A stretch of 46,793 bases of DNA, taken from contig UQLF01000015.1 of assembly GCA_900541875.1 (NCBI GenBank), positions 1 to 46,793 of the forward strand. The letters run 5' to 3'. A program made the translations under genes and the position numbers. The notes below the pieces were generated by a model that saw only the letters and a list, made by a program, of their open reading frames with translations, ran no database searches and was not told the DNA's origin. Shown here piece by piece: positions 6,911 through 14,293 of this stretch. Source of the DNA: an uncultured Collinsella sp. Lineage in GTDB: Bacteria; Actinomycetota; Coriobacteriia; Coriobacteriales; Coriobacteriaceae. Position 1 is the first letter of the stretch. Each line of letters starts with the position of its first letter.

Positions 6911-7639
6911 ATGAAGATTATTAAAGCTAAAGACTACGAGGATATGAGCCGCAAGGCCGCCAATATTATCTCGGCGCAGGTTATCCTCAAGCCCGACTGT
7001 GTGCTGGGCCTTGCCACCGGCTCCACCCCGATCGGTGCCTACAAGCAGCTCGCTGCTTGGTACAAGAAGGGCGACGTCGACTTTGCCGAGGTCAGCACCT
7101 ATAACCTGGACGAGTATCGCGGCCTTTCGCACGACGATCCCCAGAGCTATCACTACTTCATGCGTGAGAACTTCTTCGATCACATCAACATCGACCTGAA
7201 CAACACGCATGTTCCCGACGGTTCCAACCCCGACGCCGCCGCTGCCTGCTCTGAGTACGACAAGATCGTCGCCGCTGCCGGTTACCCGGATCTGCAGCTG
7301 CTCGGCATTGGCAACAACGGCCACATCGGCTTCAACGAGCCCGATGACCACTTCTCCAAGGGTACGCACTGCGTCGACCTCACCGAGAGCACCATTCAGG
7401 CCAACAGCCGCCTGTTCGACAGCATCGACGACGTTCCCCGTCAGGCCTACACCATGGGTACCCAGACCATCATGTATGCCCGCATGATCCTGGTCGTCGC
7501 CAACGGCGAGGCCAAGGCTCAGGCCGTGCATGACATGTGCTATGGTCCGGTTACGCCCGAGTGCCCGGCTTCGATCCTGCAGCTGCACACCAACTGCGTT
7601 GTCGTTGCCGACGAGGCCGCCCTTTCGCTCTGCGAGTAG
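6911..7639 (+). CDS. nagB: Glucosamine-6-phosphate deaminase
   Basis: NagB converts glucosamine-6-phosphate to fructose-6-phosphate and ammonia, feeding amino sugars into glycolysis. The 242-residue length is that of the short, non-allosteric Gram-positive form. Motifs in order: LATGSTPIGAY (phosphate loop), YNLDEYRGL with the catalytic Asp67, GIGNNGHIGFNEP with His138 and the acidic residue after it, and TMGTQTIMYARMILVVANG. ATG 6911 follows GAAAGGA. An open frame continues upstream, but it crosses hairpins and non-coding sequence and is not part of the gene. No nagA is visible nearby. Confidence 0.95.
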   Translation: MKIIKAKDYEDMSRKAANIISAQVILKPDCVLGLATGSTPIGAYKQLAAWYKKGDVDFAEVSTYNLDEYRGLSHDDPQSYHYFMRENFFDHINIDLNNTHVPDGSNPDAAAACSEYDKIVAAAGYPDLQLLGIGNNGHIGFNEPDDHFSKGTHCVDLTESTIQANSRLFDSIDDVPRQAYTMGTQTIMYARMILVVANGEAKAQAVHDMCYGPVTPECPASILQLHTNCVVVADEAALSLCE

Positions 7640-7672
7640 CGCGAATCCTGCAGCTCGACATAGCCTTGCCTG

Positions 7673-7700
7673 AGGCTTCCGCTTTGCGGGGGCCTTTTTG
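7673..7700 (+). terminator. nagB terminator
   Basis: AGGCTTCCGC pairs with GCGGGGGCCT (G-U pairs allowed) around a TTT loop and runs into a short T-tract. It is well placed 33 bp after the nagB stop. The following 387 bases (7701-8087) hold no gene I can support and presumably carry the promoter of the next regulator. Confidence 0.8.
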
Positions 7701-8087
7701 TTATCCCTTTCCGCCCACTTGACCAAAATCTTGCCGCAAGCTTGACGAATGCCGTATGCCCAACAGCTTGATTCATTCTATACCAGATTCTATGCAAAAA
7801 TGCCACTAGAAGGTCGTAGACGGTAGCGGGTGCTAGGCGAGTTGAATGACACAACTGAACCTTGTTCATCTGCGTTACACTGCCGCTTAGATGGGACAAG
7901 CTGACAAGCTCATTTACCTGCTTAAAGACCGATTAGTCGGGGGATTAATAACAATCGGCCCTCGCTGTACAAAAACTTGCCGCTTGCGTACCAAAAGACA
8001 ACCTAAAACACAAGGTCGCTCTATTCATAGCGCGGCTTGTATGGTCTTGCGGCTACAGTGTCCATACGGTCGAGTTGAGGAGCGGGC

Positions 8088-11087
8088 ATGGTAAACGATT
8101 TGAGCGGTATAGACGACCTCGAGCTGATGCCGTTAGGCGGAGGCTATATGGTGCGACGCGAACGCTTGATGAATGAGCTTATCGCCAAGGGCCGAAAGGC
8201 CGGCATCGTGGTTCTTTATGCGCCCGACGGGTTTGGGAAGACCTCGGTGCTGCTGCAGTACACCCATGAGGTTAAATGCGACCCGACGCGAGGCCCCGTG
8301 CGGATTATCGAGGCCGATCGCGCCACTGGGCGCGAGGTGTTTATGCAGCTCGAGGTGGTTACCGAAGAACTCAAAGACAAACCGCACTCCCTTATCGCGA
8401 TTGATAATGTGCCAAACCTCGATCAGCACGATACCGAAGACCTCATCGACAGGATTCGCGGCCTGCGCGCTATGGGAGTAGGGGTCTTTATCTCCTGTCG
8501 TCCTTCAAATCGTCAGCTGATTCATGGGCTGGGCGATTCGGTCAAGATCAATGCGCAGATGCTCAAGGTGCATGCCTATGAGTATTCGGCGTGGGCGTCG
8601 GCGTTTTCGATTAGCACATCGCTCGACTTCTATCAGCTCACGCAGGGCGTGCCCGAGCTCGTCTCGCCATTGCAGACGGGGCTGTATGGCCAAGGCGACG
8701 TAGCCGGTCTGCTCGAAAACGAGATTGTCAACGTATATGGCGCGGCACTTGTCGATCTGGCTTCGCTCGACAATAACGCGCTGTTTTGTGTGGCATGTCT
8801 CATGGTTTTGATGGGCGAGGGCAATATCGCAGAACTCGAGGCTTGTGGGGTAAGGCTGTCGATGGTCGACCAGTCCTACTTTGTACGCGACTACCCGATC
8901 TTTGGCTTGGATCCCGCCGAGCGGAGTTTTACGTGTCTGGGCACGGAGGATAACGGACGCTTGCGTTTGCGTAAGTTGGTGGCCGAGATTCGCCCCGAAC
9001 TTGTTCCGAGGGCGGCCCGGATTTTGCTTAAGGCGGGCCGATGCGATGCGGCGATGGGCCTGGCGGATGCCTTTTTGGACCGTGAGGCGGTCCTTGAACT
9101 TGCTGGGCAGTATGGGGTCGACCTGGCTCTGACGGGGCACGGGGCCGATATCTGCCGAGCAGCGCTGGGCACGATCGATGCTGACGATCCGGCTCCAGAG
9201 CCAACGCCTGCCGAGGCGCTCGGCGTATATCTGGCAGCGGTCAGCGTGTCCAATACAAAGCTCGCTCGCTATATGGCATCGGTTATCGAGCGCGGGGGCG
9301 AACGGGCGGTTTGCGAAATAGATCCTGTTTCATGGAGGGTGGCCCAGACACTGACGGCTGTTTGCTATGGGGATAACGGGCTTGGGCTCCCTACGAACCT
9401 GGCCGTGCCAGAAATCGAGACATCCCATACCGCACTCGATATGTTGTCAGCGCATATCGAGGTCAAGCGATGCCTGACCGAACGGGGAGATGACGGCGGC
9501 GTTCTACAGCAGCTCAAAACGAGCAAGGCCTACGATTGCGAGCTCGACATCGCGGGGATTGTTATACGGGCCGATAGCATGCTGGTGGAGCTCTTTGACG
9601 GGTCGTTTGCGGGAACCGACGAGCGCGACGACAAGATGACGGTGGTGCGGGAGGCGCTCGACGTACGCGGGCTTAAGGCGATGGCTATCTGGGTGCGTAT
9701 GGTGTTGGCGGCACGGCGGCTCCTTTCCGGCTTGCCGGTAACCGACGATGCGGCGTTCAACGAGCTCGATCGTTTTGCCGTGCGCATGCGCGACAATCAG
9801 ATTCAGCTGTTTGGCCTGTTGCTAGAAGGTTGGCAGTCGCTGGCAGAGGGACGGCCGGTTAATGCAAAGTTTCGTGCGGTCCAAGTGCTCAAACTTGCCG
9901 AGGAGTCGATTGCGTACATGCGCAATAACGCATTGCTGCTGGAGCGCGCGGCATATCTGCGTAACACTTCGATGGTTTCGGTGCGCGAGGAAGCGGAACT
10001 ACTCGATATAAGCCAGACGCAGGTTGGTGGAGCGGAGGCCTGGATGGTGGCGCTGCATTTGGCCTGTGCGGGCCGAGACAGCGATCTTGCGGCCTGGATG
10101 TCCATGAATCGCGCGGGGATTCTAGAGCCATCGTATCGGCTCTTTGCGCGTCTTGCCATGCATTGTCTGGGCGAGCCGGCGGGCAGGATACGCAAGAAGC
10201 TTCCCGTGCGCGAACTGTCGCGGTACTCGCTGCGCGACGATTTGGAAGGGGAGGGCGAGCGCCTGTTCCAGGCCGGCGAGGTTGAAGCCGTTGATACCAT
10301 CGACCATATCGAGATTCGCATGTTTGGTGCGTTTCGCGCCGAGCGCGACGGGTTTCCCATCACGGACAAAATGTGGCGCCGCAAGAAGGCGGCGACACTT
10401 GCCGAGCGGCTTGCGCTGGGCATGGATGCGCTCGTCGATCGTGAGACGCTGGCCATGGAGCTGTGGCCCCATGCCGAGTTCAATAGCGCCCGCAACAACC
10501 TGTACTCGACGATATCGCGCTTGCGGTCGGCTTTGGGACCGACGCCGGATGGCAAGTCGTGTGTGCTCATCCAAAATGAATGCATCGGACTCAACGGCGA
10601 CTACGTCAAGACCGATGTACGGCTGTTTGACCAGATAAGCCGCGAGGTTTTGGGAAATCGCACGGGTGCGCGCGGGCCCCATTTAGTTGAACTGTGCCTT
10701 AAGATTGAGCAGCTTTATGCCGGACCGCTGTATGTTCCCAATGGCTGTAATCCTACCTACTTTTTGCGTATGCGACGCATTATGCAGTCAAAGTACATCG
10801 ATTGCATGATTAAGGGAGCAAATGCCGCTCTAGAAGAAAACGATCTGCAGTCGGCGATTTGGCTGGCGGAGTCGGGGCTTCGGCAGGAAACGGCGCGCGA
10901 GGATATGGTGCGCTGCGCCATGCGCGTCTACAGTGCGGCGGGGCGGCGGCGCGATATCGTCGAGCTATACAGCGGGCATATGCACCATCTGAGGGAGCAG
11001 GTCAATGGCGTGCCCGAGCCCGAGACGCGGCGTCTATACGAGCGCTTGGTGGAGGGGCGGCTCAATCGCGTGCTGGTCGAGCGATAA
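8088..11087 (+). CDS. Large ATPase-SARP (BTAD-type) transcriptional regulator
   Basis: This 999-residue protein has an N-terminal P-loop ATPase module and a C-terminal DNA-binding module. The Walker A loop is APDGFGKT (residues 45-52), with a Walker B-like LIAIDNVPNL near residue 103. A long helical middle follows. From about residue 740, IEIRMFGAFRAERDG and MWRRKKAATLAERLAL begin an OmpR-like winged helix, with LWPHAEFNSARNNLYSTISR as its recognition part, followed by a bacterial transcriptional activation (BTAD) helical domain of about 150 residues. This is the AfsR/SARP plan with the domains in reversed order, closer to MalT-like STAND regulators with a SARP effector. ATG 8088 follows GAGGAGCGGGC. 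Its targets and signal are unknown; nagB ends 450 bp upstream. Confidence 0.8.
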   Translation: MVNDLSGIDDLELMPLGGGYMVRRERLMNELIAKGRKAGIVVLYAPDGFGKTSVLLQYTHEVKCDPTRGPVRIIEADRATGREVFMQLEVVTEELKDKPHSLIAIDNVPNLDQHDTEDLIDRIRGLRAMGVGVFISCRPSNRQLIHGLGDSVKINAQMLKVHAYEYSAWASAFSISTSLDFYQLTQGVPELVSPLQTGLYGQGDVAGLLENEIVNVYGAALVDLASLDNNALFCVACLMVLMGEGNIAELEACGVRLSMVDQSYFVRDYPIFGLDPAERSFTCLGTEDNGRLRLRKLVAEIRPELVPRAARILLKAGRCDAAMGLADAFLDREAVLELAGQYGVDLALTGHGADICRAALGTIDADDPAPEPTPAEALGVYLAAVSVSNTKLARYMASVIERGGERAVCEIDPVSWRVAQTLTAVCYGDNGLGLPTNLAVPEIETSHTALDMLSAHIEVKRCLTERGDDGGVLQQLKTSKAYDCELDIAGIVIRADSMLVELFDGSFAGTDERDDKMTVVREALDVRGLKAMAIWVRMVLAARRLLSGLPVTDDAAFNELDRFAVRMRDNQIQLFGLLLEGWQSLAEGRPVNAKFRAVQVLKLAEESIAYMRNNALLLERAAYLRNTSMVSVREEAELLDISQTQVGGAEAWMVALHLACAGRDSDLAAWMSMNRAGILEPSYRLFARLAMHCLGEPAGRIRKKLPVRELSRYSLRDDLEGEGERLFQAGEVEAVDTIDHIEIRMFGAFRAERDGFPITDKMWRRKKAATLAERLALGMDALVDRETLAMELWPHAEFNSARNNLYSTISRLRSALGPTPDGKSCVLIQNECIGLNGDYVKTDVRLFDQISREVLGNRTGARGPHLVELCLKIEQLYAGPLYVPNGCNPTYFLRMRRIMQSKYIDCMIKGANAALEENDLQSAIWLAESGLRQETAREDMVRCAMRVYSAAGRRRDIVELYSGHMHHLREQVNGVPEPETRRLYERLVEGRLNRVLVER

Positions 11088-11090
11088 AAA

Positions 11091-11119
11091 ACGGGCGCCC
11101 AAAGTACTTGGGCACCCGT
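11091..11119 (-). terminator. yhbY terminator (minus strand)
   Basis: A 12-bp stem with one mismatch (11091-11102 with 11108-11119) is followed on the minus strand by TTTTTTAT. It terminates the minus-strand yhbY and lies at the end of the plus-strand regulator as well. Confidence 0.8.
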
Positions 11120-11156
11120 AAGCTTGCTATGTGTTGGCTCGCCGGATCATTGGCTC

Positions 11157-11456
11157 TTAGACGAGCTTGATCTTCTCGATGTCCTTGCGCGAGGACTCGC
11201 GATACAGCGAGAACTTGCGGCCGATGACCTGGACGACCTCGGCGTGGCAACGCTCGGCGAGCTCCTCGGCGGCCTCGCGGGCAGAAAGGCTGGAGCCGTC
11301 CAGCACAGAGCACTTAACGAGCTCGTGCTTCTCCAGGTAGGCGACCGTCTGCTCGACGGTGCCCTCGTTGACATCGGACTTGCCGATGATGATGGCGGGG
11401 TTGAGGTGATGGGCCATGCTGCGAAGCTGCTTGACCTGGGCTCCTGTCAGTGCCAT
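11157..11456 (-). CDS. yhbY: YhbY family RNA-binding protein (CRM domain)
   Basis: This 99-residue protein is a single CRM (CRS1-YhbY) domain, associated with pre-50S ribosomal particles in bacteria. The start MALTGAQVKQLRSMAHHLNP, the GK motif IIIGKSDVNEGTVEQ and the end VIGRKFSLYRES are characteristic, and the length matches the family. The ATG at 11456 has only a weak Shine-Dalgarno site (GCGAGAA). It is a minus-strand gene ending in its own terminator. A role in ribosome assembly is the family expectation. Confidence 0.92.
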   Translation of the reverse strand: MALTGAQVKQLRSMAHHLNPAIIIGKSDVNEGTVEQTVAYLEKHELVKCSVLDGSSLSAREAAEELAERCHAEVVQVIGRKFSLYRESSRKDIEKIKLV

Positions 11457-11614
11457 GGGTTCTCGCTTTCTATGTATGGGGCGCCCCGCGACGGGGCCTT
11501 AATCTACGTGAGCTGTCCCACGATAGCGCAGGAACGGCGCGGTGTGGAGCGCGTTTGCCCAGTTCAAAAAGAATGCGGATGCCGAGTGAGTGGGCAGTGC
11601 GGGCTGCGAACAGG

Positions 11615-12502
11615 CTATGAGCTGGGCGCAGAGACCGGCTCCCATGCAATAAACGCCCAACGGACCTTGCGGACGTGGTCGAGCATGTAGCGTCCCTGCG
11701 GTACGCCCTTGGAGCCCGGCTCGCCGGCACGGGGATTCTCAATCATGTGTTGAGCGATGTAGTCGCGCAGGCGGTCGATCTTATCCTCGTTGCCATGCTC
11801 GAGCATACGGGAAAAATCTGCTACGCCCGCCTCAAGGCTATCGAAGGTGTCGCGACGGGGCGATTCAAAGTACGTAACCTGCGGCAGGGCACCCATCTGA
11901 ATGAGGATATTAAAAGCATACACAAAGCCATTACTGCAGGTAACCGAGGCGCCGATGGCGTTCATCAGGTGCAGGTCATAGCGCGGGCTGGAGTTGGCGA
12001 CCATCGTGACAGCACAACGCCGACGAGCCGTACGATCAAGCTTGGCAAGCGCACCTTTTAGATTGGTCGTCGTAACCGACCGACTGGCAAAGGCAACATC
12101 TACCGCTTTCGTGACCGGGCCAACCAAATCCCAATCATCATCCCAAGCAAGCTCAAGCGGCGTAATGCGATCCTCGAGCTCATAGTACTCAATGCCGGCA
12201 TCAAGCGTGCCCAACATGGCAGGAGAGAAGTCGGCAGCAATCACGGAATGCCCAGCCTGAGCAAGCGGAATAGCAATCGACCCAGCCCCACACCCCATAT
12301 CCAGCACGGACTCGCCGGGCTCAAGTGCCAATAGCTTTATAAAATCCCGAGCATAAGGGGCAGTCTCCAAGGGCCGAAAATGCCGAGCCCGCTTATCCCA
12401 TTCAAAAGAATCATCAGCCCGATGCCGACCAGCTTGCAGGCGCATCCATTCGCCATTCCAATCCGCAGAAAGAAGCTCAGAGCGAGCATCCCCATCAACC
12501 AC
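11615..12502 (-). CDS. Class I SAM-dependent methyltransferase
   Basis: This 295-residue protein has the Rossmann methyltransferase motif I VLDMGCGAGSIAIPLAQAG (about residues 66-84), followed by the acidic VIAADFSPAML and later motifs such as DVAFASRSV. It is probably cytoplasmic. The GTG at 12502 is preceded by AGGAGG at 8 bp. The N-terminus (WNGEWMRLQAGRHRADDSFEWDKRARHF) resembles small-molecule methyltransferases of anaerobes that sit near corrinoid or molybdenum metabolism, but nothing here identifies the substrate. It is transcribed in the same direction as yhbY with a 158-bp gap. Confidence 0.82.
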   Translation of the reverse strand: MVDGDARSELLSADWNGEWMRLQAGRHRADDSFEWDKRARHFRPLETAPYARDFIKLLALEPGESVLDMGCGAGSIAIPLAQAGHSVIAADFSPAMLGTLDAGIEYYELEDRITPLELAWDDDWDLVGPVTKAVDVAFASRSVTTTNLKGALAKLDRTARRRCAVTMVANSSPRYDLHLMNAIGASVTCSNGFVYAFNILIQMGALPQVTYFESPRRDTFDSLEAGVADFSRMLEHGNEDKIDRLRDYIAQHMIENPRAGEPGSKGVPQGRYMLDHVRKVRWAFIAWEPVSAPSS

Positions 12503-12669
12503 GGGCTAACCTCCTAGCAACAAAAAAGCGACTCCTCCCAAAAGAAGAGCCGCAACCAGCATATATCAGAAAAGAACCGTTCCAACGCCAAACCGCCCTC
12601 ACAACCAAGGCGGGCAGGAGCGAAGCGACTGCCATACGGGATAGAACCCAACTGAGGTCCCGTTGTGCG

Positions 12670-12803
12670 GGAGTCCCGGGGAGGGCAAATATATAAGGTC
12701 GATCGCGAGTTCCGCACGAGCCGGAGAGCACTTAATGTGCTCTCCGTGCGAGTCAGGACTGTCCGAGCAGGCGACCTTATATATTTGCCCTCCTCGGGAC
12801 TCC
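12670..12803. repeat. Long inverted-repeat element with inner hairpin
   Basis: Bases 12670-12701 and 12772-12803 are 32-bp inverted arms with one mismatch; each holds the core GGGCAAATATATAAGGTC. In the 70-bp interior, GGAGAGCAC (12723-12731) pairs with GTGCTCTCC (12737-12745) around TTAAT. The element fills the gap between two minus-strand genes and codes for nothing visible. There is no T-run at either end. It looks like a MITE-type or structured regulatory element. Confidence 0.8.
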
Positions 12804-12820
12804 TCGCCCGAACCCCTCAG

Positions 12821-14185
12821 CTAGTTCTTCAGCGAGTTCAGCGGCGCCGGGAAGCGTCCACCACGGTGGGCAAGCACGGTGCCGGCGTTGGGGTTCACCG
12901 GCATGATGGGCGCACGGCCGAACAGGCCGCCGTACTCGACGCAGTCGCCCACGCCCTTGCCAATGGCGGGAATCACGCGGACGGCCGTGGTCTTGTTGTT
13001 GATGACGCCGATGGCCATCTCGTCGGCGATGATGCCGGCGATGGTCTCGACCGGGGTGTCGCCGGGGATGGCAATCATGTCCAGGCCAACGGAGCACACG
13101 CAGGTCATGGCCTCGAGCTTCTCGAGCGAAAGCGCACCGGCCTCGACGGCGGCGATCATGCCGGCATCCTCGGACACGGGGATAAAGGCGCCGGAGAGAC
13201 CGCCCACGCTGGAGCTGGCCATGACGCCGCCCTTCTTGACGGCATCGTTGAGCATGGCGAGCGCGCAGGTCGTGCCGGGGCCACCGCAGGTGCCCACACC
13301 GATGATCTCGAGGATGCGGGCAACGGAGTCGCCGATGGCAGGCGTGGGAGCCAGCGACAGGTCGACAATGCCTTTCTCGACACCCAGACGGCGGGCTGCC
13401 TCACGGCTCATGAGCTCGCCGGCGCGGGTGATCTTAAAGGCGGTCTGCTTGATTTTCTCGGCAACCTCCATCATCGAGGCGGAGTCGGGGAGCGTCTCCA
13501 AGGCAGCAGCCATAACGCCGGGGCCCGAGACGCCAACGTTGATGACGGCGTCGGCCTCGCCACCGCCGTGGACGGCGCCCGCCATAAACGGGGAGTCCTC
13601 GACCATGTTGGCAAAGCAGACAAACTTGGAGGCGCCAACGGAATCCTGGTCGGCCGTGAGCTTGGCGGCATCGATGATGGTCTGGGCGGCCATGAGCACG
13701 GCATCCATGTTGATACCGGCGCGCAGGCTGGCGACGTTGACGCTGGAGCAGACGCGGCTCGTGGTGGCGAGCGCCTGGGGGATGGACTGGATGACGCGGC
13801 GGTCGGCGTCGCCGATGCCCTTCTGGACGAGCGCGGAAAAGCCGCCCAGGTAGTCGATGCCGAGCGTCTCAGCCGCGCGGTCGAGGGCATGCGCGATGGG
13901 GGTGAGGTCCTCATCCTTGCAGCACGCGGCGATCTGCGCCACCGGGGTGACGGAAACGCGCTTGTTGACGATGGGGATACCGTACTCGCGCTCGAGGTTC
14001 TCGGCGGTCTCGACCAGATGCTCAGCCGTGTGTGTCACGTGGTCGTAGATCTTCGTGCACATGCGGTCGAGGTTCTCGTCACCGCAACCCATGAGCGAAA
14101 CACCCATGGTGATGGTCCTGATGTCGAGGTTCTGCTCCTCAACCATGCCGCGGGTTTCCGCGATTTCTGCGGGCGTGATCGCCAT
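12821..14185 (-). CDS. UPF0210 (DUF711) family protein
   Basis: This 454-residue protein belongs to the UPF0210/DUF711 family, structurally related to glycyl-radical (PFL-like) folds, whose biochemical role is unknown. Recognisable family stretches include LDIRTITMGVSLMGC near the N-terminus, FVCFANMVEDSPFMAGA, the glycine-rich VGTCGGPGTTCALAMLNDA and SSVGGLSGAFIPVSED. I chose ATG 14185, with AGGAG upstream, over the ATG at 14242; the result fits the usual length of about 450. In many bacteria it is preceded by a small ACT-domain protein (UPF0237); none is present here. It follows metH in the same direction but behind a hairpin. Confidence 0.88.
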   Translation of the reverse strand: MAITPAEIAETRGMVEEQNLDIRTITMGVSLMGCGDENLDRMCTKIYDHVTHTAEHLVETAENLEREYGIPIVNKRVSVTPVAQIAACCKDEDLTPIAHALDRAAETLGIDYLGGFSALVQKGIGDADRRVIQSIPQALATTSRVCSSVNVASLRAGINMDAVLMAAQTIIDAAKLTADQDSVGASKFVCFANMVEDSPFMAGAVHGGGEADAVINVGVSGPGVMAAALETLPDSASMMEVAEKIKQTAFKITRAGELMSREAARRLGVEKGIVDLSLAPTPAIGDSVARILEIIGVGTCGGPGTTCALAMLNDAVKKGGVMASSSVGGLSGAFIPVSEDAGMIAAVEAGALSLEKLEAMTCVCSVGLDMIAIPGDTPVETIAGIIADEMAIGVINNKTTAVRVIPAIGKGVGDCVEYGGLFGRAPIMPVNPNAGTVLAHRGGRFPAPLNSLKN

Positions 14186-14231
14186 CCTTGCGCTCCTATC
14201 TGCCAAAACGAGCATAGTCTTTTCTATTCTA

Positions 14232-14267
14232 ACGTGCCGCACGTGCCAAGTGGCGCGTGCGGCACGT
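14232..14267. terminator. Hairpin between metH and the UPF0210 gene
   Basis: A 17-bp stem with one mismatch (14232-14248 with 14251-14267) lies 27 bp after the metH stop. The T-run TTTT is on the plus-strand side, so as a metH terminator it is imperfect. It still separates the methionine operon from the next gene. Confidence 0.5.
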
Positions 14268-14293
14268 TTTGGTGCTCGGTTGTTTCCGTTGTG

